Below are positions 1-8,341 of a stretch of 64,000 nucleotides of DNA, in pieces. The first letter of the stretch is position 1, and each line of letters starts with the position of its first letter. The stretch lies in assembly GCA_947489325.1 (NCBI GenBank), contig CANLDA010000001.1, positions 62,001-126,000 of the forward strand, in the 5' to 3' direction. The position numbers were made by a program, and so were the translations under genes. A model generated the notes under the pieces. The model made no database searches, was not told the origin of the DNA, and saw only the letters and a list, made by a program, of their open reading frames with translations. Origin of the DNA: an uncultured Paracoccaceae bacterium. GTDB lineage: Bacteria > Pseudomonadota > Alphaproteobacteria > Rhodobacterales > Rhodobacteraceae.

Positions 1-289
1 CGCCATCTTCCAGCAGGGGTAAAACACTGTCGATCATCGCGTCCATCGGCGCACCGGACGGGATCATAAACAGGATCACGCGTGGCGCTTTTAAGGTCTC
101 AACAAATCCTTGCAGGGTATCGCGTCCGAAAATCCGCGAGGCCAGCGCGCCCGCCTCGTTTATAAAATCAGAGATCCAGTCAGTTTCACGATTGCAAACA
201 GCGACATCAAAGCCTTTTTCCGCAAGGTTCAGCGTCAACGCGCTGCCCATGGTGCCAAGGCCATAAACCCCGATGTCTGCTTTGTGCAT
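1..289 (-). CDS. gnd: 6-phosphogluconate dehydrogenase, N-terminal part (runs off the window)
   Basis: Only the first 96 codons are inside the window. The product begins with a Rossmann NAD(P)-binding fold carrying GLGTMG at residues 10-15, followed about 20 residues later by CNRE, the position where 6-phosphogluconate dehydrogenases have the NADP-binding asparagine-arginine pair. The later stretch with FVETLKAPRVILFMIPSG is typical of this family and distinguishes it from 3-hydroxyisobutyrate dehydrogenases. The enzyme oxidatively decarboxylates 6-phosphogluconate to ribulose 5-phosphate in the cytosolic pentose phosphate pathway. The ATG at 289 is the only sensible start. Identification is from motif recall; the remainder of the gene lies before position 1. 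Confidence 0.85.
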   Translation of the reverse strand, partial: MHKADIGVYGLGTMGSALTLNLAEKGFDVAVCNRETDWISDFINEAGALASRIFGRDTLQGFVETLKAPRVILFMIPSGAPMDAMIDSVLPLLEDG

Positions 290-350
290 GTTGCGTCCTC
301 TGTGCTGCCTGCGACCCAGAGTGATCCATGCCGCAGAAAGCTGCAAGACC

Positions 351-1412
351 TCATGCCGCGATTTTGATTTTCCCCATGGAGAACAGACCTGTACGCACTT
401 GTTTTGGTGTCAGGGCTGGACTTGCACTTTGATTACGTTCTGCCGTGCGGATCAATTCCGCAACACGCGCGTTCACTGGCGTAGGTATTTCATGCTGACG
501 CCCCAGCTCTACGATCAAGCCCTGAAGCTCGTCAATTTCGGTTTGCCGCCCACGCAACAAATCCTCGGCCATTGAACTTTTGGCCTGTGGGTCGATTGTC
601 AGCATCGCACTGGCAACCCGATGAAACAGGAAGGTCGGTAAGCGCAGGATAAATGGTAAATATTTCACAGGGACGGGCACGGGTGCCCACGCCTCAATCC
701 CGGTGGCATTGAACACTTTCAAAGCCTCCGCAATCTGATCTGCCGCAAGCAGGCGCCACCCTGTGTGCGATAATTGTTCTCGTATCGACAAACCAGATAA
801 CGCATTCAGCGCATTATTAAGATTGAACAGGAATTTACCCCATTGATATGATGTCAAAGCCTTACGTTCATGCACATGCATATCCACAACGGACAGTTCA
901 CGTGCGATGTGCCCCGCCCCGTTTGAAATTAAAATGTCCCCACTGGTGCCGCGATGGAACCAACCAGCCCCGCGATAGACCACATTAAACGGCACCATCC
1001 CCGAACGCACATCCCAGCCTCGCAATGTGTCCCGCAAAATCTTGGCATTGCTCAGGCCATTTTGCAGACTGATCACAGTGGTGGTCTTGGCGGCATGATC
1101 CGCTATCAGATGTGCCATTTTCTGCGTTGCATGACTTTTGACTGTCACAAGAATGATATCTGCCGAACGCAGGATTTTGGGGTCGGTGCTAATTTGTAAA
1201 AGGTCCGGGGACAGATCGACCTCAAGGCCATGAAAGTCCGATATCGTCAAACCCTGATGAAGAATTTCATCTTGCAGATAAGGCCGCATCAGAAAGGCGG
1301 CATTGCATCCGCCACGTACCAACATTGCGCCCACAAAACAGCCAATATTTCCCGCTCCGGCAATCACGATCCGGGGATAACTTGATCTATCTGAAACTTT
1401 GCTTTTGGACAT
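351..1412 (-). CDS. Ketopantoate reductase family (ApbA/PanE-like) oxidoreductase, 353 aa
   Basis: The protein opens with a Rossmann motif GAGNIGCFVG near residue 16 and continues with the ApbA N-terminal NADP domain; a second, helical ApbA/PanE C-terminal domain contains the lysine-containing stretch SYQWGKFLFNLNNALNAL, where family members hold the catalytic lysine and substrate-binding asparagines. PanE reduces 2-dehydropantoate to pantoate for coenzyme A synthesis, but many members of the family act on other 2-oxoacids, so I give no symbol. I placed the start at the ATG at 1412, which directly precedes the NADP motif; the reading frame remains open upstream to 1520 but that part does not resemble the family and overlaps a terminator hairpin. 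It lies 61 bp upstream of gnd on the same strand. Confidence 0.8.
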   Translation of the reverse strand: MSKSKVSDRSSYPRIVIAGAGNIGCFVGAMLVRGGCNAAFLMRPYLQDEILHQGLTISDFHGLEVDLSPDLLQISTDPKILRSADIILVTVKSHATQKMAHLIADHAAKTTTVISLQNGLSNAKILRDTLRGWDVRSGMVPFNVVYRGAGWFHRGTSGDILISNGAGHIARELSVVDMHVHERKALTSYQWGKFLFNLNNALNALSGLSIREQLSHTGWRLLAADQIAEALKVFNATGIEAWAPVPVPVKYLPFILRLPTFLFHRVASAMLTIDPQAKSSMAEDLLRGRQTEIDELQGLIVELGRQHEIPTPVNARVAELIRTAERNQSASPALTPKQVRTGLFSMGKIKIAA

Positions 1413-1461
1413 GCTGTCCCCATAAAATAACTTATTGGTGGCGCACACTTGCCTGAAACAC

Positions 1462-1495
1462 AAAAAACGCACCCAATCCAAAGGACAGGTGCGTT
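1462..1495 (-). terminator. Rho-independent terminator of argF
   Basis: On the minus strand an 8-bp stem, AACGCACC pairing with GGTGCGTT, closes a loop of about 14 nt and is followed directly by a run of six T. It sits about 75 nt beyond the argF stop codon and just before the ketopantoate-reductase-like gene, so it separates the arginine genes from the next transcription unit. Confidence 0.8.
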
Positions 1496-1568
1496 CTGAT
1501 TTAATCAAAGTTTGAGGCAATATTATGAAAAACTCGCCTCAAGAGTGTGCCATTTTGTGGTTTTCGGC

Positions 1569-2495
1569 TCAGACGTCCAGACACCAACGCATGATTGCTT
1601 TTTGCGCGTGCAGGCGGTTCTCGGCCTCGTCGAACACCACCGAATGAGGCCCATCCATCACTGCGCTGGTCGCTTCTTCGTCGCGGTGCGCAGGTAGACA
1701 GTGCATAAACAACGCATCCGGTTTTGCGTGTGACATCAGGTGATCATTCACTTGATAGGGGCGCAGCAAATTGTGGCGCCGCTCACGTGCGGATTGGGCA
1801 TCATGCATGCTAATCCATGTGTCAGTGACGATCAGATCGGCATCTTTCACTGCCTCGAATGGATCACGGGAAATTTCGATGGTCGCGCCCTTGGAGCGTG
1901 CCAGATCAACAAACTCTTGTTCCGGATCAAGAATTTGCGGGCCCGTAAACGTCAAGTCAAACCCAAACTGCCCCGCCGCATGCAAGAAAGAGGCACAAAC
2001 ATTATTGCCATCCCCAGACCAGACAACCTTTTTGCCTTTGATAGAACCGCGATGCTCTTCAAACGTCTGAATATCCGCCATGATCTGGCAGGGATGTGTG
2101 CGATCTGTCAAACCATTGATCACAGGAACATCCGCATATTCGGCCATTTCGGTCAGAACCGATTCATCGAAGGTACGGATCATAATCAGATCGACATAGC
2201 GGCTGAGAACGCGTGCAGTATCCGCAATGGTTTCACCATGTCCCAACTGCATTTCCTTACCCGACAGCACCATTGTCTGCCCGCCCATCTGACGTACGCC
2301 CACATCAAAACTCACCCGGGTACGGGTGGAGGGCTTTTCAAAAATCAACGCCACCATATGATCGGCAAGGGGTTGTTCTTTGTCAGGTGCCCCACGCGTG
2401 AAACCTTTGCGCGCGGCTTTGCTTGCATGCGCACTGTCGATGATGTTGCGCAGGTCAGCAGAATCCGTGGTGTGAATATCCAGAAAATGGTTCAT
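1569..2495 (-). CDS. argF: Ornithine carbamoyltransferase, 308 aa
   Basis: This cytosolic enzyme makes citrulline from ornithine and carbamoyl phosphate in arginine synthesis. The carbamoyl-phosphate loop STRTR is at residues 56-60, HPCQ at 134-137, and the ornithine-binding HCLP motif at 265-268; length matches anabolic OTCases. The start ATG at 2495 has an AAGGA-type ribosome-binding site and gives the usual N-terminus; the frame is open further upstream only because it overlaps the argD end. It follows argD with a 4-bp gap, so the two are co-transcribed, a common arrangement in Rhodobacterales. Confidence 0.96.
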   Translation of the reverse strand: MNHFLDIHTTDSADLRNIIDSAHASKAARKGFTRGAPDKEQPLADHMVALIFEKPSTRTRVSFDVGVRQMGGQTMVLSGKEMQLGHGETIADTARVLSRYVDLIMIRTFDESVLTEMAEYADVPVINGLTDRTHPCQIMADIQTFEEHRGSIKGKKVVWSGDGNNVCASFLHAAGQFGFDLTFTGPQILDPEQEFVDLARSKGATIEISRDPFEAVKDADLIVTDTWISMHDAQSARERRHNLLRPYQVNDHLMSHAKPDALFMHCLPAHRDEEATSAVMDGPHSVVFDEAENRLHAQKAIMRWCLDV

Positions 2496-2499
2496 CGGT

Positions 2500-3681
2500 T
2501 TATCCTTCTGCCTGCTCAAGCGCGCTTGCTGCCATATCCAAACGATTGACCGCCTCTGCGATTTCTTCATCATTGATAGTCAAAGGCGGCAAAAGACGAA
2601 TGACATTATCCGCCGCCGGCACAACAGCCACTTGGGCGTCATATCCTGCGTTCACCACGTCGATGTTCACAGCTTTGCATTTTAGACCCAACATAAGGCC
2701 CGTCCCACGCACCTCTTCGAACACCTCGGGATGCGCCGCAATCAGCCCTTCCAGTTTTTGCCGAAGCAGACCCGATTTACGATTCACGTCTTCCAAAAAG
2801 GCAGGCACGGCCACGATATCCATAACTTTACACCCAACAGCGCAGGCCAAAGGATTGCCGCCATAAGTGGACCCATGTGTTCCCGCAACCATACCAGCGG
2901 CCGCAGCTTCGGTCGCAAGAACCGCACCCAACGGAAACCCCCCGCCAATGCCTTTGGCAACCATCATGATGTCTGGTGACACCCCAGCCCATTCATGTGC
3001 AAACAAGCGACCAGTCCGACCTACGCCGCACTGAACTTCGTCGAAAATCAACAAAATGCCTGCCTCATCGCAGATTGCGCGCAATTCGCGCAGATCGGCG
3101 TCAGCCATTGGGCGAATGCCACCTTCCCCCTGTACAGGTTCCAAAATAACCGCTGCGGTGGCATCATCAATCGCAGCTTTGACCCCGTCAATGTCGCCCC
3201 AAGGAAGATGTTTGAACCCCGGCAACGTTGGGCCAAAGCCCTTGGTCATCTTTTCCGATCCAGCCGCTGCGATACCTGCCGCAGATCGACCATGGAAAGA
3301 CCCTTCAAAGGCGATAATATTCACGCGCTCTGGTTGGTCTTTTTCGAACCAATACTTACGTGCCATTTTAACGGCAAGCTCACAGGCTTCGGTGCCGGAA
3401 TTGGTGAAAAACGCCGTATCCGCAAAGGTGGCATCGACCAATTTGTCAGCCAGCGCCTGTTGCTGAGGAATGTGATACAGATTGGACACATGCCACAACT
3501 GGCCCGCCTGTTCGGTCAGCGCTGCCACCAGATCAGGGTGCGCATGACCCAATGCATTCACCGCAATTCCCGCGCCCAAATCCAGAAAACGTCGACCATC
3601 CGCCTCGATCATCCAGCTACCTTCGCCTTTAACAAAGCTCAGCGGTGCACGGTTATAGGTCGGAAGAATAGAGGGGATCAT
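2500..3681 (-). CDS. argD: Acetylornithine aminotransferase, 393 aa
   Basis: Class-III PLP-dependent aminotransferase. Visible landmarks are NSGTEA (about residues 94-99), the PLP-contacting DEVQ (about 214-217), and the internal aldimine lysine in VAKGIGGG (K243). It converts N-acetylglutamate semialdehyde to N2-acetylornithine in arginine synthesis; such enzymes often also serve in lysine synthesis. The ATG at 3681 begins [11 protein letters not shown], the conserved start, preceded by an AAAGGA ribosome-binding site; longer in-frame starts extend into non-conserved sequence. It forms an operon with argF immediately downstream. Confidence 0.95.
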   Translation of the reverse strand: MIPSILPTYNRAPLSFVKGEGSWMIEADGRRFLDLGAGIAVNALGHAHPDLVAALTEQAGQLWHVSNLYHIPQQQALADKLVDATFADTAFFTNSGTEACELAVKMARKYWFEKDQPERVNIIAFEGSFHGRSAAGIAAAGSEKMTKGFGPTLPGFKHLPWGDIDGVKAAIDDATAAVILEPVQGEGGIRPMADADLRELRAICDEAGILLIFDEVQCGVGRTGRLFAHEWAGVSPDIMMVAKGIGGGFPLGAVLATEAAAAGMVAGTHGSTYGGNPLACAVGCKVMDIVAVPAFLEDVNRKSGLLRQKLEGLIAAHPEVFEEVRGTGLMLGLKCKAVNIDVVNAGYDAQVAVVPAADNVIRLLPPLTINDEEIAEAVNRLDMAASALEQAEG

Positions 3682-4028
3682 GGCCCAATCCTTTTTATAG
3701 AAACCCCGTGGTTGCCCCACGCAGGTCATCAAGTCAACAATGTCTGAATTTGCTGCGCCAATTTGCTTCAATTTTGAGGCGCATAGTTTTGTGTTTGCAT
3801 GAATTTGAAACACGGCGATCACTCCTGCATCCTGAAATCAATCAGGTCAGGTGCCTTAGCGTCGGAGTCGTCGGACATCCAGATATGTAAAACAAGCGAT
3901 CATAAGGCGTGCATAGGACAGATTAGGCGATTTGAGAAGCCCCAATTTATCGCAGCACAAATGGCACTTCATCTTGGCCCTATTCTTTACCTGTTGCAGC
4001 GCAACGCGACTGCGCCCAAAGATGCTTT
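3682..4028. other. Intergenic region between argD and the EamA transporter
   Basis: About 350 bp separating divergent genes. It must contain the promoter of argD-argF (leftward) and of the EamA gene (rightward). I see a short palindrome CGTGG...CCACG around 3706-3720 close to the argD ribosome-binding site, but no convincing consensus promoter pair, no ORF that resembles a known protein, and no remnant of a gene. Confidence 0.5.
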
Positions 4029-4916
4029 ATGATCCATGCGCGCGAAAACCCGGCTCTGGCGGCGGGACTGACCATTTTGGCCTCTGCTTTTGTTGCAGGT
4101 ACGACCCTGTTGGCCAAGTCCTTGGGGACGGGTACATTGGGGCCTGAGCTGCATGCACTGCAAATTAGTCAGGGGCGTTTCATGTTTGCCTTTGCGGTCC
4201 TTGGATTGGCAGCGCTTGTCTTGCGACCCAAATTCACCGCACCGCATATTGGGTTACATGTCACCCGGTCGGTATTGGGGTGGGGTGGAGTGACGATGAT
4301 GTTTGCAGCGGCGGCCTATATCCCCCTGTCAGATGCCACGGCCATCAGTTTTTTGAATCCTGTGTTTGCCATGGTGTTGGCCATTCCATTGCTACGTGAG
4401 CGGGTGGGACCCTGGCGTTGGGGGTCTGCCGTCCTGACGCTGATAGGGGCATTTATTCTTATGCGACCGGGATCAGGGGCGTTGCAGTTTGGAGCTTTGA
4501 TCGCACTGGCAGCTGCCATCACATTGGGTGCCGAAGTGATTCCCATCAAACTGTTGGCACGACGGGAAAAGCCGTTTCAGATTTTGCTGATGAACAATGC
4601 CATCGGTGTAATATTGGCAAGCGGCGCCGCCAGTTTGGTTTGGATTTGGCCGACACCCACACAATGGGCTGCTTTGGCGACAATTGGGTGCCTTATGGCA
4701 TTGGCGCAAACCTGTTTTATTAACGCCATGGCCCGCGCGGATGCCAGCTTTGTATCGCCCTTTTTCTACATGACACTGGTCTTTGCGACACTTTATGACG
4801 CTTTGGCGTTTGGGATATTCCCTGACCTGACCAGCGCAATCGGGGCATTCCTTATTCTTGGCGGCGCTGCGTTGTTGGCATGGCGCGAAAGCCGCGCAAA
4901 ACGTCTTACCCCTTGA
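4029..4916 (+). CDS. EamA/DMT-superfamily inner-membrane transporter, 295 aa
   Basis: About ten hydrophobic segments arranged as two repeats of five, the layout of drug/metabolite transporters of the EamA type; the stretch SDATAISFLNPVFAMVLAIPLLRERV in the middle of the first repeat is characteristic (the conserved glutamate-arginine after TM4). Such proteins export or import small metabolites across the inner membrane; the substrate cannot be told from sequence. The 3' end overlaps the convergent ABC-2 permease gene by 11 bp, so no terminator separates the two. Confidence 0.85.
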   Translation: MIHARENPALAAGLTILASAFVAGTTLLAKSLGTGTLGPELHALQISQGRFMFAFAVLGLAALVLRPKFTAPHIGLHVTRSVLGWGGVTMMFAAAAYIPLSDATAISFLNPVFAMVLAIPLLRERVGPWRWGSAVLTLIGAFILMRPGSGALQFGALIALAAAITLGAEVIPIKLLARREKPFQILLMNNAIGVILASGAASLVWIWPTPTQWAALATIGCLMALAQTCFINAMARADASFVSPFFYMTLVFATLYDALAFGIFPDLTSAIGAFLILGGAALLAWRESRAKRLTP

Positions 4917-5706
4917 GACGATAACCGCTGCGGATCATCAGCCACGCTGCTGTACACACAAGAAACGTCGCACCAATCACCACACACAGCCCCAGAACCG
5001 GCGATCCATCTGACACGCCCAGCACCCCATACCGTGCCCCGTCAATCAAATAGAACATTGGATTGAATGTGGTCAGCTCTCGCAGAACTGGTGGCAAGGC
5101 CGAAACCGAATAAAACGTGCCGGACAAGAACGCCAAGGGCGTCACGATGAAATTGGTGATTGCGGCCATTTGATCGAATTTATTGGCAAATATGCCCGCA
5201 ACAATGCCTACACCACCCAAAAATGCGCCGCCCAGTACAACGAAAACCAATGTCCATAATGGATGCGCAACACCCATGCCCAGAAACACAATCAGCATAG
5301 TCATAATAGCCACGGACACGATGACCCCACGGACAATTCCCCCCGCCAGATAGCCCAGCACGATCTCGGCGCCCGAAAGTGGCGGCATCAGTGTGTCCAC
5401 AATGTTGCCCTGCACCTTGGAAATCACCAAGGACGAGGACGTATTGGCAAAGGCATTCTGAATAACCGTCATCATCAAGATACCCGGCGCAAGGAATTCG
5501 ATGAACGGCACACCCAGCACATCCCCGCGTTTCGGACCAATCGCGATGTTAAAGATCATCAGGAACAAACCCGCCGTGACAAGCGGTGCCAACAGGGTTT
5601 GCGTCCAGACATTTGAGAACCGCATAACCTCACGCCAAGCAAGGGTATATAGCCCCAGCCAGTTCACTCTACCAAAGCGGCGCACGCCCATTTCGACACG
5701 ATTCAT
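4906..5706 (-). CDS. ABC-2 type transporter permease, 266 aa
   Basis: Six-helix ABC-2 membrane domain with the family signature region LAPGILMMTVIQNAFANTSSS near residue 70 and PLAFLSGTFYSVSALP near residue 190, similar to NodJ/YadH-like exporters of polysaccharides, lipids or drugs. The ATG at 5706 starts MNRVEMGVRRFG, a normal cytoplasmic N-terminus; upstream in-frame codons to 5982 run antisense through gcrA and are rejected. No ATP-binding subunit is adjacent in the window: the neighbours are gcrA (divergent) and an EamA gene (convergent). The ATPase must be encoded elsewhere, or the complex is incomplete. Confidence 0.85.
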   Translation of the reverse strand: MNRVEMGVRRFGRVNWLGLYTLAWREVMRFSNVWTQTLLAPLVTAGLFLMIFNIAIGPKRGDVLGVPFIEFLAPGILMMTVIQNAFANTSSSLVISKVQGNIVDTLMPPLSGAEIVLGYLAGGIVRGVIVSVAIMTMLIVFLGMGVAHPLWTLVFVVLGGAFLGGVGIVAGIFANKFDQMAAITNFIVTPLAFLSGTFYSVSALPPVLRELTTFNPMFYLIDGARYGVLGVSDGSPVLGLCVVIGATFLVCTAAWLMIRSGYRLKG

Positions 5707-5831
5707 CGTTGCTAGCCTCAATAACTGATTCTGCGCCTTGTAACTCAGGCGCGTATGTTTAAAATAGGCCCCTGACCAAGAAATGCGAGGCGGCCCGACT
5801 TTGGGTCGCTTTTTAGCTGAGGAACTCGTGT

Positions 5832-6410
5832 ATGTCCTGGACCGATGATCGCGTAGAGCTGCTGAAGAAAATGTGGGGCGAAGGCCAATCCGCAAGCCAG
5901 ATCGCCAAAGAACTGGGCGGTGTGACCCGCAATGCGGTGATTGGCAAGGTGCACCGTTTGGGCCTGTCCAACCGCGCCACATCTGCCGGCGAAAGCAAAG
6001 CTAAGGCGGAACCAAAGGCCAAGCCTGCGCCAAAACCTAAGGCAGCAGAGCCAAAGGTCGTGAGCGCAAAGCCCGATCTGAAAACAGAACCGGCCGTTCC
6101 GCCACGTGTTCCCGGTGCACCAAATCCGCGCAAAGCAATCATCCCGGCAGGCCAACCCTTGCCACCTCAGCCTTCTGCCAATGAGATCAGCCCCGAGGCT
6201 CTTGCCAAGGTGAACGAGATCGAAAAAGGTGCCAAGAAACTGTCATTGATGGAATTGACCGAACGCACCTGTAAATGGCCTGTGGGCGACCCTGCGACAC
6301 CAGATTTCTGGTTCTGCGGCCTTCCTACGCAATCCGGCAAGCCCTATTGCGAAGCACATGTTGGTGTGGCGTTCCAGCCCATGTCGTCGCGCCGCGATCG
6401 CCGCCGATAA
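5832..6410 (+). CDS. gcrA: GcrA cell-cycle regulator, 192 aa
   Basis: The N-terminus MSWTDDRVELLKKMWGEG followed by GGVTRNAVIGKVHRLGL is the DNA-binding helix-turn-helix of GcrA. In Caulobacter GcrA binds sigma-70 RNA polymerase and activates promoters with methylated GANTC sites. A central Lys/Ala/Pro-rich linker (about residues 55-90) leads to a C-terminal conserved block with C-K-W-P and a W-F-C-G-L...Y-C-E-A-H cysteine/histidine motif, which in the family binds the sigma factor. Length and architecture are complete. A GATTC (GANTC) sequence lies at 5727-5731 upstream, which could make the gene itself sensitive to CcrM methylation (inference). It is divergent from the ABC-2 permease and ends in a strong terminator. 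Confidence 0.95.
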   Translation: MSWTDDRVELLKKMWGEGQSASQIAKELGGVTRNAVIGKVHRLGLSNRATSAGESKAKAEPKAKPAPKPKAAEPKVVSAKPDLKTEPAVPPRVPGAPNPRKAIIPAGQPLPPQPSANEISPEALAKVNEIEKGAKKLSLMELTERTCKWPVGDPATPDFWFCGLPTQSGKPYCEAHVGVAFQPMSSRRDRRR

Positions 6411-6435
6411 GACAGTTGCACATTTTGGAATAGAC

Positions 6436-6458
6436 AAAAGGCGCCTAGGCGCCTTTTT
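6436..6458 (+). terminator. Terminator of gcrA (symmetric)
   Basis: AAAAGGCGCC-TA-GGCGCCTTTTT: a 10-bp perfect stem with almost no loop, ending in T5. It is 26 nt after gcrA and 28 nt before the stop of the convergent dioxygenase gene, so it can terminate transcription from both sides. Confidence 0.85.
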
Positions 6459-6485
6459 CATTTATTGGCGTTGCGCTGTTCCCAG

Positions 6486-7313
6486 TCAGGCCGCTTCCAA
6501 TCCGCGACCTTCGACTGTGATACGATGCATAAATCGACGTGATCCTGGATAATCATTGATCGCCTTATGCCACGTCGCCTGATTATCCCACATTGTCACA
6601 TCTCCTGCCTTCCAGCGCACGCGACATTGGAATTCAGGTTGTTTGCAATGTTCGTACAGAAACTCGAGCAATGCAGCAGACTCTGACGCAGACAGGCCTT
6701 CAATATGCGTGGTGAAATCAGGGTTCACATACAACCCCTTTCGCCCTGTCAACGGATGGCGGATCACCACGGGATGCAAGTTGTCTTGGGTCGCCAAATG
6801 CGCATTCCCGATCCGTCCATCTTGAGATGATTCGGCATCCGCTGCCGCCATGCCAAAACCATGACGTGAACTGTGCCACGCTTTTAGACCTACAATCATC
6901 TCCTTAAATTTTGGACTTAATGCCTCATACGCCATCCCCATCGACGCAAACATTGTATCCCCTCCAACGTCGGGAACCTCAATGGCATGCAAAATTGACC
7001 CCATCGCAGGGGCTTCATCGTAAGACTGATCTGTATGCCACATCTCTCCGACAGCTTCGGTTTGGGTTGCCTCTTTCAGAACAGATGCAATCTGTGGATA
7101 CCCATCAATGGGCTGGAAGAAGCGGTTGACGTTGATCACACCAAAGCGTTCAGCAAAGCGGATATGATCCTCTGGAGTAATCTGCTGCTCTCGCATCACT
7201 ATGACTGAGTACTGTTTGAAGGCTGCAAATACCCCCTCAAAATCGTCACTCCGCCGAATATCGGCATCTATGATTTCTGCGCCAAGGCCACCAGTAAGGG
7301 GACGAATTTGCAT
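6486..7313 (-). CDS. TauD/TfdA-family Fe(II)/2-oxoglutarate dioxygenase, 275 aa
   Basis: The iron-binding facial triad is visible: HTD at residues 93-95 and a distal histidine in TWHKAIND near residue 253, followed by the arginine-containing GSRRFMHR that binds 2-oxoglutarate. Family members hydroxylate taurine, 2,4-D, carnitine precursors or alkyl sulfates; the substrate here is unknown, so I do not call it tauD. The ATG at 7313 has a GGAGG ribosome-binding site 8 nt upstream; in-frame codons further up are not conserved. It is transcribed divergently from a LysR regulator, the usual arrangement for a regulator and its target. Confidence 0.88.
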   Translation of the reverse strand: MQIRPLTGGLGAEIIDADIRRSDDFEGVFAAFKQYSVIVMREQQITPEDHIRFAERFGVINVNRFFQPIDGYPQIASVLKEATQTEAVGEMWHTDQSYDEAPAMGSILHAIEVPDVGGDTMFASMGMAYEALSPKFKEMIVGLKAWHSSRHGFGMAAADAESSQDGRIGNAHLATQDNLHPVVIRHPLTGRKGLYVNPDFTTHIEGLSASESAALLEFLYEHCKQPEFQCRVRWKAGDVTMWDNQATWHKAINDYPGSRRFMHRITVEGRGLEAA

Positions 7314-7409
7314 CTGTGTTCCTCCAACATGCATTTTGCCTTGGCAGGTTAGAAACAATTAATGTACAAGAAAATTATATAATATCTACCTTAAAGAACG
7401 ATTTTTCTG
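7314..7409. promoter_or_regulatory. Divergent regulatory region, dioxygenase / LysR gene
   Basis: Short A+T-rich space between two divergent genes, containing the 10-bp palindrome ATTATATAAT at 7374-7383. LysR-type proteins usually bind such divergent regions at T-N11-A sites to control themselves and the neighbour; that this happens here is inference. Confidence 0.4.
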
Positions 7410-8339
7410 ATGATACCTTTCACCCTGCGGCAGCTGACCTATTTCTGCACCACCGCCGATTGTGGCAGCATTGCCCAAGCGTCGCGCACGCTTGGCGTAT
7501 CCAGCCCGGCCATTGCAGCAGCTTTGGATAAGCTGGAGGATGTCAGCGGGTTAACTCTGTTTGATCGCTTTCCCGCGCATGGGTTGCGCCTTACGGCAAG
7601 CGGACAGGCGTTTTTGGGCGAAGCGCGTCAGGTTCTAAGCCAAGCCGAAAGCCTTGCACATCTAACACGTACATTGTCGTCGGACACGCAAGGGCATGTG
7701 CGCTTTGGCAGCTATTACGCATTGGCGTATATTTTCGCAGCCCCCATTGTGCTACATCACCGTGACCTTTGGCCAAGGGTAACGGTACAAGTCATTGAAG
7801 ACACATTTCTTGGCCTAAAAGAGCGACTTGAAGACGGGCGGGTCGACCTGATGCTGACCTATGATCAGGAACTCGACCAAAGCCGCTTTGACATCGTGCC
7901 TTTGTGCGAGGCCACGCCACGTGTCATCTTGCCAGACACGCATCCCCTTGCCACGCGGTCACGCATATCGTTGCAAGATCTAGAGGGCGAGCCTTATGTG
8001 ATGGTCGAAGAAAAAGGTCCCGGTCTCAGCTTTTTAGACATGCTCAACGCCGCTGGTCTATTTCCCGAAGTCGCTGTGGCGTCTCGATCTTATGAATTTG
8101 TGCGCAGTTGTGTGGGCAAAGGCATGGGGTTCACCCTGACGCTGTTTCAGCCGCCCCATCCGCGCACCTATCACGGAGATGGGGTTGTCGCTGTACCGTT
8201 GCGTGAACATATCGGCACGGCGCAGGTTGTTATCGCTGCACGCAAGGGACGGCTTGCAGAACCTCTGCTGCGTAATCTGACGCAAACTTGCCGTCACATT
8301 CTGGATTTACCTGACGCGGGTCAGATAACCGATGCCTGA
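7410..8339 (+). CDS. LysR-family transcriptional regulator, 309 aa
   Basis: N-terminal winged helix-turn-helix, residues 1-60 (FTLRQLTYFCTTADCGSIAQASRTLGVSSPAIAAALDKLE in outline), followed by a LysR substrate-binding domain (about 90-300) with the periplasmic-binding-protein-like fold. The ligand is unknown. It most likely controls the divergent dioxygenase gene, since the two share a 96-bp regulatory space. The stop codon lies 2 bp from the end of the convergent AsmA gene, leaving no room for a separate terminator. Confidence 0.9.
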   Translation: MIPFTLRQLTYFCTTADCGSIAQASRTLGVSSPAIAAALDKLEDVSGLTLFDRFPAHGLRLTASGQAFLGEARQVLSQAESLAHLTRTLSSDTQGHVRFGSYYALAYIFAAPIVLHHRDLWPRVTVQVIEDTFLGLKERLEDGRVDLMLTYDQELDQSRFDIVPLCEATPRVILPDTHPLATRSRISLQDLEGEPYVMVEEKGPGLSFLDMLNAAGLFPEVAVASRSYEFVRSCVGKGMGFTLTLFQPPHPRTYHGDGVVAVPLREHIGTAQVVIAARKGRLAEPLLRNLTQTCRHILDLPDAGQITDA

Positions 8340-8341
8340 TC

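Noticed and set aside
1740-2549. Open frame of 269 codons on the plus strand
   Set aside because: Antisense to argF, which is certain from its motifs; no recognisable protein.
2995-3747. Open frame of 250 codons on the plus strand
   Set aside because: Antisense to argD; same reason.
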